Of a DNA stretch of 64,000 nucleotides, positions 44,398 to 54,415 are shown piece by piece; position 1 is the stretch's first letter; each line of letters starts with the position of its first letter. Below the pieces are notes generated by a model. The model was given only the letters and a program-made list of their open reading frames with translations. It was not told the DNA's origin and ran no database searches. The translations under genes and the position numbers were made by a program. The stretch is from Pulveribacter suum (GTDB lineage: Bacteria > Pseudomonadota > Gammaproteobacteria > Burkholderiales > Burkholderiaceae_C): NCBI RefSeq assembly GCF_003013695.1, contig NZ_CP027792.1, positions 764,501 to 828,500 on the forward strand, written 5' to 3'.

Positions 44398-45855
44398 TCA
44401 ACCCTTGAGCAGCGCCAGCACGCCCTGCGGGATCTGGTTGGCCTGGGCCACCATGGCGGTGCCGGCCTGCTGCAGGATCTGGGTGCGCGACAGGTTGGCG
44501 GTTTCGGCCGCGAAGTCGGCGTCCTGGATGCGGCTGCGCGAAGCGGACATGTTCTCCGACGAGGTGTTCAGGTTGGCGATGGCCGTTTCGAAGCGGGCCT
44601 GCAGGGCACCGAAGCTGGCGCGCTGGCCGTTCACGGCAGCCAGGGCGGAGTCGATGACTTTGAGCGCCTCGGTGGAGCCATCCACGGTCGATACATCGAT
44701 AGTGCTGACTGGCCGAAGCGTCGCTGCTCCGTTGGTAAATGCTGGGGTTGTGCCTGTAGAACCGCTGATCGAGTAACCCTTGTCAGAGCTCAGCTCGATG
44801 TATCCGGCCGCAATGCCTGTGTCGTTTTGGTTTACGGCCACGCCGGCCTCGAACTTCTTTGTGGAGGCGTCATAGTTGCCGAGGGCAAACGTGGCGGTGG
44901 TGTTGGCCGATTTGTTCTCCAGCGAAATATTGGCACCGGACTCATTGATGAGCACGACCCCGTCGCCTTCGGAATTCAACTTGGCGGTAATGCCCGTTTG
45001 CGAGGCGGCATCGTTGAATGCCTTGACTGCCTCCGCAAGGCCTTGCGCATCATTTCCCTTGACGTTGAAGGTGACGTTCGCTGCGGTGGCGTTGTCGCCA
45101 ATGACAGAGAGGCTGTACGACTCGCCGGCGATGAACGTGTCTAGATTAACCTGATTGCGTGCCGACGCCACCACCCCCGTGGCTTCCGTCTTTGAGTTGA
45201 TCTGAGCCGCGATGGTGGCTGCGGTGTCGGTGCTGGTTGCCGCGATTTTTGCGCTCTGAAGCCCATCTATATTGAAGGAGCCCGAGAGGTCTGGCGCTGT
45301 TCCAGTGACCGTCGGCGTGACCGCGGATGAGCTTGCAAGCTGCGTGCCATACGTGGCGGTGCGGAAGTTGCCCGTGGTCGCGGTGATCGTCTGGTTGGCG
45401 TTGGCCCCCACCTGGAAAGTGGCCGAACCAAAGGAGCCGTCGAGCAGCTTTTGGCCATTGAATTCGGTCGTCACCGCCATGCGGTCCAGTTCGGATAGCA
45501 GCTGACCCACCTCGGCCTGGATGGCCTTGCGGTCGGAGGCCGAGTTGGTCGCGTTGGCCGACTGCACCGACAACTCGCGCACCCGCTGCAGGATGTTGCC
45601 GGCGCCAGCCAGCGCGCTTTCAGCCACCTGCGACAGCGAGATGCCGTCGTTGGCGTTGCGCGCCGCCTGGTTCAGGCCGCGGATTTGCGCCGTGAAGCGC
45701 TCGGAGATCGCCAGGCCGGCCGCGTCGTCCTTGGCGCTGTTGATGCGCAGGCCCGACGACAGGCGCTGGATGGAGGTGTTGAGCGAACCCTGGCTCACGC
45801 CCAGGTTGCGCTGGGCGGTGAGCGAGGCGACGTTGGTGTTGATCGTGGATGCCAT
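44398..45855 (-). CDS. fliC: Flagellin (first copy)
   Basis: Filament subunit, 485 residues. The D0/D1 ends are canonical: [36 protein letters not shown] at the N-terminus and [19 protein letters not shown] with [13 protein letters not shown] at the C-terminus. The centre (about 180-400) is variable and less GC-rich than its neighbours. It is divergent from a second flagellin with nearly identical ends. AGGAG lies eight bases before ATG 45855. No sigma-28 site in the correct orientation was found in its 345-bp upstream region, unlike its partner. Confidence 0.96.
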   Translation of the reverse strand: MASTINTNVASLTAQRNLGVSQGSLNTSIQRLSSGLRINSAKDDAAGLAISERFTAQIRGLNQAARNANDGISLSQVAESALAGAGNILQRVRELSVQSANATNSASDRKAIQAEVGQLLSELDRMAVTTEFNGQKLLDGSFGSATFQVGANANQTITATTGNFRTATYGTQLASSSAVTPTVTGTAPDLSGSFNIDGLQSAKIAATSTDTAATIAAQINSKTEATGVVASARNQVNLDTFIAGESYSLSVIGDNATAANVTFNVKGNDAQGLAEAVKAFNDAASQTGITAKLNSEGDGVVLINESGANISLENKSANTTATFALGNYDASTKKFEAGVAVNQNDTGIAAGYIELSSDKGYSISGSTGTTPAFTNGAATLRPVSTIDVSTVDGSTEALKVIDSALAAVNGQRASFGALQARFETAIANLNTSSENMSASRSRIQDADFAAETANLSRTQILQQAGTAMVAQANQIPQGVLALLKG

Positions 45856-46200
45856 GGCAAGACTCCTGCGGGGCTTCGGTTCGGTGGGTGCTGCCAGCTA
45901 AGGGCAGCAAGCCCTGTTGGCGGACGGTGGGAGACGATGCTGGCGATTGTGGTGACGCCCCGCCGCGGCGTTGGCCCGATAAACGGCGCAAAAACCGGCC
46001 AATCCGTGCGTTAGCACCCTAAAGTTTTCCAAGCACAGTCCGAAAACACATTCAACGGGACGTTTGAAACAAGGAGTGACGCCCCGCCGTTCCACAGCAA
46101 GGCCCGCACAGGCACTGGGAACCCGCGCTGCTCAGCGGTTTGAGAGGCGCAGACGGCGGCAACGCCACATTCCAGCCACTTCTTTTGCCGGAGATTTGCA
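45856..46200. promoter_or_regulatory. 345-bp region between divergent flagellin genes
   Basis: No gene is seen. It holds a sigma-28-like promoter facing the second flagellin (46020-46046) and a 154-base leader for it. Toward the first flagellin I see only the AGGAG ribosome site. Both outer borders are the near-identical, inverted flagellin 5' ends. Confidence 0.7.
46020..46046 (+). promoter_or_regulatory. Sigma-28 (FliA) promoter for the second flagellin
   Basis: TAAAGTTT, an 11-base spacer, then TCCGAAAA. The -35 is a perfect match to the FliA consensus and the -10 matches six of eight. The leader to ATG 46201 is long, about 150 bases. Confidence 0.85.
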
Positions 46201-47697
46201 ATGGCTTCCACCATCAATACCAACGTCGCCTCGCTCACCGCCCAGCGCAACCTGGGCGTCAGCCAGAACTCGCTCAACACCTCCATCCAGCGCCTGTCGT
46301 CGGGCCTGCGCATCAACAGCGCCAAGGACGACGCGGCCGGCTTGGCTATTTCCGAGCGCTTCACCAGCCAGATCCGCGGCCTGAACCAGGCGGTGCGCAA
46401 TGCCAACGACGGCATTTCGCTGGCGCAGACCGCTGAAGGCGCGCTCAAGGCCTCGGGCGACATCCTGCAGCGGGTGCGCGAGCTGTCGGTGCAGTCGGCC
46501 AACGCTACCAACAGCGCCAGCGACCGCAAGGCTATCCAGGCGGAAGTGGGGCAGCTGCTGTCCGAAATGGACCGTATCTCGCAAACGACCGAGTTCAACG
46601 GCCAGAAGCTGCTGGACGGCTCCTTTGGCTCGGCCACCTTCCAAGTGGGCGCCAATGCCAACCAGACGATTACGGCCACTACGGGTAACTTCCGCACCTC
46701 TACCTACGGTGCGCAATTGATGAAATCGGCAGGTAGTGTTGGTTTGGATGGGGCAGGTCCTCCCGCCACCACGGCAAACCCAGGTATCGGTGGGACGGTT
46801 GCCATCAACGGGTTGCAATCAGCAAACGTACAGTTTGGTGCGGCTCCGACAGATGCCGTAAGTGCAGCGGTTGCAGCTGCGAAAATAAATGCTGTTGCTG
46901 AGAAAACCGGGGTTTCTGCCTCGGCACGCAACGTATCACAGCTTGAATTGGTTAATGGTCAGTCTTACTCGCTGGCTATTACCTCGAGTAATTCCACTGC
47001 TGCTAACGTGACTTTCAGCGTTTCCACAGGGGGCGATCTGAGCGAAGCGGTGAAGGCGATCAACGATGTGTCCTCGCAGACCGGGGTCACCGCCAAACTC
47101 GCTGACGGCAAGATCACGCTGACCAATGAGGCGGGCGACAACATCCGCCTGGTCAACAACTCTGCAGCCAACACCGCCACCTTCAAGCTGGCCGCGTCGG
47201 ATGGCGCCGGCGGCTTCGGCACTGTTTCAGCCGCTGTGGATAACACGGCAGGGGCCAACGCAGCAGCGACGTCGGGAACTGTGGAGTTGAGCTCCGATAA
47301 AGGTTTTAGTACCGCAGACAGCACTGCTGGCGCCGCACCTGCAGCCAGTTTGATTACTGGGGCGGGCACGTCCAAGCTCAACTCCGTAGACCAAATCGAC
47401 GTGTCCACGGTGGACGGCGCCACCAAGGCGCTGAAGATCATCGACTCGGCCCTAGCCGCCGTGAACGGCCAGCGCGCCAGCTTCGGCGCCCTGCAATCGC
47501 GCTTCGAGACTGCGGTGAACAACCTGCAGACCTCGGCCGAGAACATGTCCGCCTCCCGCAGCCGCATCCAGGATGCCGACTTCGCGGCCGAAACCGCCAA
47601 CCTGTCGCGCTCGCAGATCCTGCAGCAGGCCGGCACCGCCATGGTGGCCCAGGCCAACCAGCTGCCCCAGGGCGTGCTGGCCCTGCTGCGCGGCTGA
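46201..47697 (+). CDS. fliC: Flagellin (second copy)
   Basis: Filament subunit, 498 residues, paralogous to the divergent gene at 44398-45855. The first ~175 and last ~90 residues are nearly the same in both; the middle differs but keeps traceable homology ([20 protein letters not shown] here against [20 protein letters not shown] there), so both derive from one duplication. Bases about 46720-47030 are noticeably less GC-rich. It has a strong sigma-28-like promoter and a strong terminator hairpin, and leads toward fliD-fliS-fliT. GGAG lies eight bases before the ATG. Confidence 0.96.
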   Translation: MASTINTNVASLTAQRNLGVSQNSLNTSIQRLSSGLRINSAKDDAAGLAISERFTSQIRGLNQAVRNANDGISLAQTAEGALKASGDILQRVRELSVQSANATNSASDRKAIQAEVGQLLSEMDRISQTTEFNGQKLLDGSFGSATFQVGANANQTITATTGNFRTSTYGAQLMKSAGSVGLDGAGPPATTANPGIGGTVAINGLQSANVQFGAAPTDAVSAAVAAAKINAVAEKTGVSASARNVSQLELVNGQSYSLAITSSNSTAANVTFSVSTGGDLSEAVKAINDVSSQTGVTAKLADGKITLTNEAGDNIRLVNNSAANTATFKLAASDGAGGFGTVSAAVDNTAGANAAATSGTVELSSDKGFSTADSTAGAAPAASLITGAGTSKLNSVDQIDVSTVDGATKALKIIDSALAAVNGQRASFGALQSRFETAVNNLQTSAENMSASRSRIQDADFAAETANLSRSQILQQAGTAMVAQANQLPQGVLALLRG

Positions 47698-47740
47698 TGA
47701 ATCAGGCATGAAGGCCGGGCCGGCTGGCCCAGGCCATTGA

Positions 47741-47780
47741 AAAAGGCGCGGCGGTGGCATCAGTCACCGCCGCGCCTTGC
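47741..47780 (+). terminator. Terminator hairpin after the second flagellin
   Basis: A perfect 12-bp stem: GGCGCGGCGGTG (47745-47756) with CACCGCCGCGCC (47765-47776), eight-base loop, preceded by AAAAA and followed by TTGCCGTTT. It lies 48 bp after the stop codon. Confidence 0.8.
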
Positions 47781-47922
47781 CGTTTGGCAGGCCGGCGTGG
47801 TGGATTGGGGGCTTTCTGCCCCTCTTATCTCTGGCACCGGAGGCGGCAGCGGCTTCGATAATGTCTGGCGTCGCGCACTGCGGGCGCCACGTCGGAACAC
47901 ATACAGGCAAAGGAGTGGAGTC

Positions 47923-49368
47923 ATGGCAAGCTTTTCATCGATCGGCATTGGCCTGGGGGGCAACGTCGATGTCAATGCGCTGATCAAGGCTTCGGTCGAT
48001 GCCGTCAAGATACCCATTACCAAGACCGGCGGCCTGCAGCAGCAGGCGGCGCTGACCAATTCCAAGGTCTCGGCGTTCGGCCAGTTCAAGTCGCTCGTCT
48101 CCACCCTGGCTGACGCCGCCGGCAAGCTGACCAGCGTGACCGGCTGGAATGGCGCCAAGGCCTCGTCCTCCAACGCCGAGGCGGTCAGCGTCAGCGCCTC
48201 GGGCGGCGCGGCGGCCACGTCTTTCAGCGTGCAGGTGCAAAACCTGGCCACGGCGCAGTCGTCGATGTCTGCATCCATTGCGGCCAAGCAGCCGGTGGGG
48301 GCGGGCACGCTGAGCCTGCAGGTGGGCGGCTGGGCGGGCGAGCCCAAGGCATTCACCGCGGGCACTGCCGCGGCGGTGAACATCGAGGTCAGCGCCACCG
48401 ACACGCTGGCCGATGTGGCCAGCAAAATCAATGGTTCCAAGGCGGGCGTCACGGCCACAATCCTCACGGATGCCCAAGGCGAGCGGCTGCTGCTGCGCAG
48501 CTCGGCCACAGGCGAAGAGGCCGGCTATCAGCTGTCGGTGCAAGACGCCGATGGCGACAATGCTGACAACGCCGGCCTGTCGCGCCTGGTGGCGGGCATG
48601 AGCACCGAGTACGCGAAGAACGCCAACGCCACGGTCAACGGGATTGCCGTGAGTTCGGCCACCAATGCCTTCGCCGACGCGGTGTCGGGCGTGACGTTCA
48701 CGGCCCAAAAGGTGATAGCCGAGCCGGTGACCATCACCGTCAGCAAGGACACATCGGCCGTCAAGAAGAACGTCGAGGACTTCGTCGCTGCCTACAACGC
48801 CGTCAACAGCGCGTTGAACGCTTCTACCAAGTACGACAAGCAAACCCAGACCAGCGCACTGCTGCAGGGCGACGCCACAGTGGTCACCTTGCAAAACACG
48901 TTGCGCTCGGCCCTGCAAACGGTGACGGACTCAGGCGCGCTGCGCAACCTGTCGGCCGTGGGCGTGATTTCTGCGGGCGGACTGGGAGCGGGCAACGTCT
49001 CGCCCGATGGCTCGCTGGAGCTGGACGCCACCAAGTTCAACAAGGCCATGGAAGACCCGGATGCGGTCAAGACATTTTTCCGCGGCCCGGACGGCGGCAA
49101 TGTGGCCGACGGCTTCGCCGGCAAGTTCAAGGCCGTGACGGACAAGCTGCTGGCTGCCGACGGCTTTTTCGCCAGCAAGACCAAGACCTACGAAAACGCC
49201 CTCAAGCTCAATGCCAAGGAGGTCGAGCGCGTGCTCGACCGCGCCGATCGCACAGAAAAAAACCTGCAGCAACGCTACACGGCGCTGGACACCAAGATGG
49301 CTTCGTTGAATGCGCTCAATGCCTATATCTCTCAGCAGGTGTCGACCTGGAACAAGTCTTCCAACTGA
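47923..49368 (+). CDS. fliD: Flagellar filament cap protein
   Basis: Caps the filament tip and folds flagellin into place. 481 residues, usual for the family. ASFSSIGIGLGGNVDVNALI at the N-terminus and the C-terminal coiled-coil (VERVLDRADRTEKNLQQRY, ASLNALNAYISQQVSTWN) are the FliD_N and FliD_C landmarks. ATG 47923 has AGGAG ten bases upstream; the longer frame from 47737 runs through the terminator. A TTCGATAA at 47854-47861 could be a weak sigma-28 -10, but no -35 matches. Confidence 0.95.
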   Translation: MASFSSIGIGLGGNVDVNALIKASVDAVKIPITKTGGLQQQAALTNSKVSAFGQFKSLVSTLADAAGKLTSVTGWNGAKASSSNAEAVSVSASGGAAATSFSVQVQNLATAQSSMSASIAAKQPVGAGTLSLQVGGWAGEPKAFTAGTAAAVNIEVSATDTLADVASKINGSKAGVTATILTDAQGERLLLRSSATGEEAGYQLSVQDADGDNADNAGLSRLVAGMSTEYAKNANATVNGIAVSSATNAFADAVSGVTFTAQKVIAEPVTITVSKDTSAVKKNVEDFVAAYNAVNSALNASTKYDKQTQTSALLQGDATVVTLQNTLRSALQTVTDSGALRNLSAVGVISAGGLGAGNVSPDGSLELDATKFNKAMEDPDAVKTFFRGPDGGNVADGFAGKFKAVTDKLLAADGFFASKTKTYENALKLNAKEVERVLDRADRTEKNLQQRYTALDTKMASLNALNAYISQQVSTWNKSSN

Positions 49369-49439
49369 TGCACAGGCCTTCAGTTCGCCAGCCAACTGCC
49401 GATAAATAGAGCAAGAGTCCAGCCTAGAGGAACACCGCC

Positions 49440-49880
49440 ATGTTCAGCCCGTTCGGCGCCAGATCCGCCAGCGCCTACCAGCGCATCAATGTCGAAACCA
49501 GCATGCACACCATCGACCAGCACCAGCTGGTCAGCCTGCTGTATGAAGGGCTGATGTCCTCCATCGCCACGGCCCGCGGGGCGCTTGCGCGCGGCGATGT
49601 GCTGACCAAGTGCAACAGTATTTCCAAGGCCGTGCGCATCCTCGAAGAAGGCCTGCTGACGGCACTGGACCGCCAAGCGGGCGGCGAGGTGGCAGCCAAC
49701 CTGGAGGCGGTGTACGACTACGCGCTGCGCCGCCTGATCCAGGGCAACGCACGCAATGACGACGCCCTGCTGCAGGAGGTCATGGGCCTGATCGAGCCTA
49801 TCGCCCTGGGCTGGAAAGAAATGAAAAACAACAAGGAAGCGGCCAACGAAGCAGTGCACCCTGCGCTGGCGGAGGCCTGA
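49440..49880 (+). CDS. fliS: Flagellin export chaperone FliS
   Basis: Binds the C-terminus of flagellin in the cytoplasm and blocks early polymerisation. 146 residues; YQRINVETSMHTIDQHQLVS, LLYEGLMSSI and KAVRILEEGLLTALDRQAGG are typical FliS segments. It follows fliD by 71 bp and precedes fliT by 3 bp. Confidence 0.94.
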   Translation: MFSPFGARSASAYQRINVETSMHTIDQHQLVSLLYEGLMSSIATARGALARGDVLTKCNSISKAVRILEEGLLTALDRQAGGEVAANLEAVYDYALRRLIQGNARNDDALLQEVMGLIEPIALGWKEMKNNKEAANEAVHPALAEA

Positions 49881-49883
49881 GAC

Positions 49884-50183
49884 ATGCCTGAAATGCTGAT
49901 CGACTACTACAAAGCCATCGAAGCCAGCAGCGCCAGGATGCTGGAAGCCGCCCGGCTCAAGGACTGGGACGAGGTCGTGCGCTGCGAGGGCGCCTGCGCG
50001 GTGCTGATCGAGCAGCTGCGCTTTCAGGCCCAGGCGCAGGAGCTGGCGCCCGAGCACCGCAAGGAGAAGATGCGCATCATGCAGCGCATCCTGCGCAACG
50101 ACGCGCAGATCCGCGTCCTGGCCGAGCCGTGGATGGCGCAGTTCGAGCACATGTTCGAGGGCCAGCCGCAGGTGATGCACTGA
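49884..50183 (+). CDS. fliT: FliD export chaperone FliT-like protein
   Basis: A 99-residue helical protein directly after fliS. Position and predicted helices match FliT, which chaperones FliD; sequence similarity is weak, as is normal for this family. MLIDYYKAIEASSARMLEAA and DWDEVVRCEGACAVLIEQLR are helical. A terminator follows within 100 bp. Confidence 0.8.
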   Translation: MPEMLIDYYKAIEASSARMLEAARLKDWDEVVRCEGACAVLIEQLRFQAQAQELAPEHRKEKMRIMQRILRNDAQIRVLAEPWMAQFEHMFEGQPQVMH

Positions 50184-50278
50184 CCCTTTTGCTTGCGTGG
50201 CCCGGGGCACGGGCGGGCGTGGTGGCGCCGCAGTGCCTTCATCCATCACTCCAAGGGTTTCCAGGGCGCAAAGCAAAA

Positions 50279-50306
50279 GCCGGCACCGCAAGGTGGCCGG
50301 CTTTTT
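50279..50306 (+). terminator. Terminator after fliD-fliS-fliT
   Basis: GCCGGCACC GCAA GGTGGCCGGC forms a stem with one bulged base and a GCAA tetraloop, followed by TTTTTG. The 5' side has AAAAG, so it may also serve the convergent fliE. Confidence 0.82.
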
Positions 50307-50319
50307 GTTTTGGTGAAGA

Positions 50320-50369
50320 AAAGTGGCTCTAGCGCTTGCCAGTCAAGCGTGAGCAGCTATGAAAAAGTG
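50320..50369 (-). repeat. Family A palindromic repeat between fliT and fliE
   Basis: Minus strand: CACTTTTTCATAGCTGCTCA, then CGCTTGACTGGCAAGCGCTA and GAGCCAC. CGCTTG pairs with CAAGCG. It ends 14 bp from the fliE stop. Confidence 0.8.
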
Positions 50370-50383
50370 AGTGGCGGCAGGGC

Positions 50384-50701
50384 CTACACCTGCATGTTCA
50401 TGATGTCGGTATAGGCCTGCACCATGCGGTTGCGCACGTGCAGCGTGGCCTGAAAGCCGATCTGCGCCTTCTGCATGGCGACCATGGTTTCCTCGATGCT
50501 GACGTTGGGGTTCTCCAGCTGCACCTCCTGCTGCAGGGCGCCGGCGCGGTTCTGGGCGCTGCTGACGGACTGCAGGGCGTCCTTGAAGGCGGTAGCAAAG
50601 CCGCCTTCCACCCCGCCCGTGCCGGGCTGGGGGGCGGTGGCGCGGCGGGCGAGCTGGGTGCCCGTCAAGGGGGCAGTGGTGCTGGAGATGCGCAGGTCCA
50701 T
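50384..50701 (-). CDS. fliE: Flagellar hook-basal body complex protein FliE
   Basis: Small adapter linking the MS ring to the rod. 105 residues as usual. FATAFKDALQSVSSAQN, ENPNVSIEETMVAMQKAQIG and NRMVQAYTDIMNMQV are the FliE signature. ATG 50701 (MDLRIS) chosen over 50776. It is divergent from fliF with a 200-bp gap, the arrangement also found in E. coli. Confidence 0.95.
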   Translation of the reverse strand: MDLRISSTTAPLTGTQLARRATAPQPGTGGVEGGFATAFKDALQSVSSAQNRAGALQQEVQLENPNVSIEETMVAMQKAQIGFQATLHVRNRMVQAYTDIMNMQV

Positions 50702-50901
50702 GGTGACGGGCTCCGGTCGAAGTGGGGCCGATACGAAAAAACTGGCGCCATCGTAGGGCGCCAGGGCGCTGCCCATGGGTGGGAAATGATGGCCAAAGGC
50801 GCGCTTTATCGGGCAAACGGCGGGCGGGGGCGGCTTTCATAATCGCCGCACCGCCCATGGTCCGTGCCACGGGCGGGCCCCTTTTTCTACCGCTGCCCAC
50901 G

Positions 50902-52602
50902 ATGACCACCGCCGTTGCCGAAGTTTCTGCCGTACCGACCCCCGCCGCCGCCGCGCCGGGCCTGCTGCAGCGCCTGGGCGGGCTGGACCGCGCCGCCCGC
51001 CTGCGCTGGGGCGCATTGGCCGCGCTGCTGGTGGTGGCGGCCATCGGCGCCTTCTTCTACAGCCGCCAGCCCGACTACCGGGTGCTGTTCGCCGGGGTGA
51101 ACGACAAGGACGGCGGCGCCATCGTGGCGCAGCTGGCCCAGATGAACGTGCCTTACAAGTACAGCGAGGGCGGCGGCGCCATCCTGGTGCCGGCCGAGCG
51201 CGTGCACGACGTGCGCCTGCGCCTGGCCACCCAGGGCCTGCCCAAGGGTTCGGTCACCGGTTTCGAGGTGATGGAGAACAGCCGCTTCGGCGTCACGCAG
51301 TTTCAAGAGCGGCTGAATTTTCAGCGCGGGCTGGAGGGTGAGCTGACCCGCTCCATCCAGGCGCTGGCTTCGGTGCAAAGCGCCCGGGTGCACCTGGCGC
51401 TGCCCAACCAGAACGGCTTTTTCCGCGAACAGCAAAAGCCCTCGGCCTCGGTGCTGGTCAGCCTGTACCCCGGGCGGTTTCTGGACCGCGCGCAGCTGGC
51501 CGGTATCGTGCATTTGGTGGCCTCCAGCGTGCCCGAGCTGGCGCCCTCGGCCGTCAGCGTGCTGGACGACAGCGGCAAGCTCTTGTCGCAGTCGCCCGAT
51601 GGCAGCTCCGGCGCCAGCGTGGACGCGCAGCAGCTGGCCTACGTGCAGCAGATCGAGGCGCAGTACACCCGCCGCATCACCGACCTGCTGGAGCCGGTGG
51701 TCGGCCGGGGCAACGTGAAGGCGCAGGTCACCGCCGAGGTGGACTTCACCCAGACCGAATCGACCGTCGAGCAGCACCGCCCCAACCTGTCGCCCGACGC
51801 CAGCGCCGTGCGCAGCCAGCAGGTGGTGGAAACAGGCGGCGCGCCCGGCAGCCAGCCGCCCGCGGGCGTGCCCGGCGCCGTCAGCAACCAGCCGCCGCAG
51901 ACGGCCGGTGCGCCCGTCAACGGCCCGGCGCCGCAGCTGGCCGCCGCCGGTGGCGGCGGTGCGCAGGGCACGAACCCGTCCAAGCGCGAATCGGTGACCA
52001 ACTACGAGGTGGACAAGACCACCCAGGTCACGCGCGGCGGCACGGGCGCCATCAAGCGCATGAACGCCGCCGTGGTGGTCAACTACGCCAGCGTGAGCGA
52101 AGGCGCCGGCAAGCCGGCCACGCCCAAGGCGCTGTCGCCCGAACAGATCGAGCAGATGACGGCCCTGGTGCGCGAGACCATCGGCTTCAACAAGGAGCGC
52201 GGAGATTCGGTCAACCTGATGAACGCCCCCTTCCTGGTGGAAGAGGTGCCGCCTGGCGAGCTGCCGCTGTGGAAGCAGCCGGAGATGCGCGAGCTGGCCA
52301 CCACGCTGGCCTGGCCGCTGGGCATCTCGCTGGCCGCGGCCATCGTGCTGATCGGCGTGCTGCGCCCGGCCCTGAAGGCCCGCGCCCGCAGCAAGGAGCT
52401 GGCCCTGGCCCGCGTGGCCAGCGGCAAGGTGGACGCCCTGGAGGCCGAGAGCCTGCAGCGCCCGGCCCTGCCCGCGCCCGACGGGGCGCTGGAGCTGCAG
52501 CCCACGCCCGAGCAGCAGCGCCTGAACGACGCGCGGACCCTGGCGCGGGAGAATCCCGTGGCCGTGGCGAGCATCCTCAAGACCTGGGTCAACGGCGAAT
52601 GA
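50902..52602 (+). CDS. fliF: Flagellar MS-ring protein
   Basis: Inner-membrane ring on which the flagellum is built. 566 residues. N-terminal helix about 33-50, periplasmic ring-building motifs (YRVLFAGVNDKDGGAIVAQL, VHDVRLRLATQGLPKG, RSIQALASVQSARVHLALP, VVGRGNVKAQVTAEVDFTQT), a Pro/Gly-rich loop about 310-365, second helix about 470-490, and a C-terminal tail that binds FliG. ATG 50902 chosen because the family begins here. First gene of fliFGHIJKLMNOPQR. Confidence 0.96.
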   Translation: MTTAVAEVSAVPTPAAAAPGLLQRLGGLDRAARLRWGALAALLVVAAIGAFFYSRQPDYRVLFAGVNDKDGGAIVAQLAQMNVPYKYSEGGGAILVPAERVHDVRLRLATQGLPKGSVTGFEVMENSRFGVTQFQERLNFQRGLEGELTRSIQALASVQSARVHLALPNQNGFFREQQKPSASVLVSLYPGRFLDRAQLAGIVHLVASSVPELAPSAVSVLDDSGKLLSQSPDGSSGASVDAQQLAYVQQIEAQYTRRITDLLEPVVGRGNVKAQVTAEVDFTQTESTVEQHRPNLSPDASAVRSQQVVETGGAPGSQPPAGVPGAVSNQPPQTAGAPVNGPAPQLAAAGGGGAQGTNPSKRESVTNYEVDKTTQVTRGGTGAIKRMNAAVVVNYASVSEGAGKPATPKALSPEQIEQMTALVRETIGFNKERGDSVNLMNAPFLVEEVPPGELPLWKQPEMRELATTLAWPLGISLAAAIVLIGVLRPALKARARSKELALARVASGKVDALEAESLQRPALPAPDGALELQPTPEQQRLNDARTLARENPVAVASILKTWVNGE

Positions 52603-52644
52603 CGCCGCGGCCCGCCAACGACGCATACGACAGCTGGGTGATTT

Positions 52645-53640
52645 ATGGATGAGCAAGGGCTGAACGACGCGGCCATCATGCTGATGTCGCTGGGCGAAGA
52701 GGAGGCCGCCGAGGTCTTCAAGCACCTGTCGCCCAAGGAGGTGCAAAAGCTTGGCGAGACCATCGCCCGCATGCGCACCGTCTCGCGCGAGAAGGTCGAT
52801 GAGGTGCTGGGCCGCTTCACCAGCGATGCGGCGGCGCAGAGCCTGCTGGTGTCGGACACCAGCAACTACGTGCGCGCCGTGCTCAAAAGAGCCCTGGGCG
52901 ACGACAAGGCAGCGCTGCTGATCGACCGCATCCTGCAGGGCGGCGACGTCTCGGGGATAGAGAGCCTGAAGTGGATGGACCCGCTGTCGGTGGCCGAGCT
53001 GCTGCGCAACGAACACCCGCAGATCGTCGCGGCCATCCTGGTGCACCTGGACCCGGACCAGTGCTCGGCCATCCTCATGCACCTGTCCGAGCGCCAGCGC
53101 GGCGAGGTGATGCTGCGCATCGCCACCATCGAAGGCATCCAGCCCACGGCTTTGAAGGACCTGAACGAGGTGCTGTTTCGCGTGCTGGCCGGCGGCGACA
53201 AGGTGCGCAAGAGTTCGCTGGGCGGCGTCAAGGCGGCCGCGGAGATCATCAACCTTCTGGGCTCGGGAGCAGACGCCACGGTGCTGGAGGCCATCCGCAA
53301 CCACGACGCCGACCTGGCGCAGAAGATCATGGACAAGATGTTCATCTTCGACGACATCGCCAAGCTGGACGGCCGCGCCATCCAGACGGTGCTGCGCGAG
53401 GTGGCCTCCGAGACGCTGGTGGTGGCGCTGAAGGGTGCGCAGCCCGAAGTGCGCGAGAAGATCCTGTCCAACATGTCCACGCGCGCCGCCGAGGCCATGC
53501 GCGAAGACCTGGAATCGCGCGGGCCCATGCGCCTGTCCGAGGTGGAAGCGCAGCAGCGCGAAATCCTGAAGACCGTGCGCCGCCTGGCCGACGAGGGGCA
53601 GATCGCCCTGGCCAGTGGCGGCGACGACGCCTTTGTCTGA
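52645..53640 (+). CDS. fliG: Flagellar motor switch protein FliG
   Basis: C-ring protein that generates torque against MotA. 331 residues, standard. N-terminal FliF-binding domain, the EHPQIVAAILVHLDPDQ motif of the middle domain, GGVKAAAEIINLLG, and the C-terminal torque helix (MFIFDDIAKLDGRAIQTVLR) with its charged residues. It follows fliF by 42 bp. Confidence 0.97.
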   Translation: MDEQGLNDAAIMLMSLGEEEAAEVFKHLSPKEVQKLGETIARMRTVSREKVDEVLGRFTSDAAAQSLLVSDTSNYVRAVLKRALGDDKAALLIDRILQGGDVSGIESLKWMDPLSVAELLRNEHPQIVAAILVHLDPDQCSAILMHLSERQRGEVMLRIATIEGIQPTALKDLNEVLFRVLAGGDKVRKSSLGGVKAAAEIINLLGSGADATVLEAIRNHDADLAQKIMDKMFIFDDIAKLDGRAIQTVLREVASETLVVALKGAQPEVREKILSNMSTRAAEAMREDLESRGPMRLSEVEAQQREILKTVRRLADEGQIALASGGDDAFV

Positions 53641-53668
53641 CCCCGACCCGAATCATTGATCCATCGCC

Positions 53669-54415
53669 ATGGCCAGCAGCAACCGTTACTACAGCCGCTT
53701 CATCCCGCGCGAGGAGGTGGGCCAGGTCACGCAGTGGCAGTTCGGCGCCGTGGACGGGCTGCATGGCCAGGTGCTGGAGCCGCTCGTTGCGCCCAGCGCG
53801 CCGGTCGTGGTGGTGGAGGACGCCACTGCGGTGCCCGTGGTGGTGTCCGAGGACGAACACCTGCAGTTGCTGCAAAGCGAGCGCGAGCAGGCCCACGCCC
53901 AGGGCCTGGCCGAGGGCCGCGAGCAGGCCAGCCTGGAGTGGCAGCAGCGCATGGACGACTACGTGGCCGACCAGGGCCGCGAGGCTGCCGAGCGCCTGGC
54001 CCGGCTGGCCGGCGCGCTGGAGGACAGCCTCGCCGGCCTGCAGCAGGGCATGGCGCAGGAGGTGCTGGCGCTGGCCTGCGACATCGCCCGCCAGGTCGTG
54101 CGCCGCGAGCTGGCCACCAACCGCGAGGCCTTGCTGCCCGTGGTGCGCGAGGCCTTGTCCATGCTGGCCAGCGAAACACGCCCGGCCACCGTGCGGCTGA
54201 ACCCCGCCGACTGGCAGGCGCTGGAGCAGCCGCTGCGCGCTGCCCACCCGTCGTCCCGCATCCAGTGGCTGGCCGATGCCCAGGTGCAGCCGGGCGAATG
54301 CCTGGTCGAGTCCGAAGGCATGGTGGTGGACGGCACGCTGGACAAGCGCTGGCGCCGCGCCATCGGCGCGCTGGGCCTGACCGCCGTGTGGCAGGAGGCC
54401 GGCCATGCCGATTGA
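53669..54415 (+). CDS. fliH: Flagellar export ATPase regulator FliH
   Basis: Stator-like partner of the FliI ATPase. 248 residues. N-terminal [17 protein letters not shown] with the conserved Trp (TQWQFG), a helical centre with GxxxG-like repeats ([12 protein letters not shown]), and the C-terminal VNAADWQALE-like domain ([13 protein letters not shown]). It overlaps fliI by 11 bases. Confidence 0.93.
   Translation: MASSNRYYSRFIPREEVGQVTQWQFGAVDGLHGQVLEPLVAPSAPVVVVEDATAVPVVVSEDEHLQLLQSEREQAHAQGLAEGREQASLEWQQRMDDYVADQGREAAERLARLAGALEDSLAGLQQGMAQEVLALACDIARQVVRRELATNREALLPVVREALSMLASETRPATVRLNPADWQALEQPLRAAHPSSRIQWLADAQVQPGECLVESEGMVVDGTLDKRWRRAIGALGLTAVWQEAGHAD

Noticed and set aside
47854-47861. 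TTCGATAA as a sigma-28 -10 for fliD
   Set aside because: No acceptable -35 at the right distance; fliD may be read from elsewhere or from a different promoter type.
50384-50901. fliE separated from and divergent to fliF as a possible rearrangement
   Set aside because: This arrangement is normal in enteric bacteria and many betaproteobacteria.
50887-53304. A very long minus-strand frame opposite fliF and fliG
   Set aside because: Antisense shadow of two well-defined flagellar genes; composition is dominated by Gly, Leu, His and Gln with no recognisable motif.
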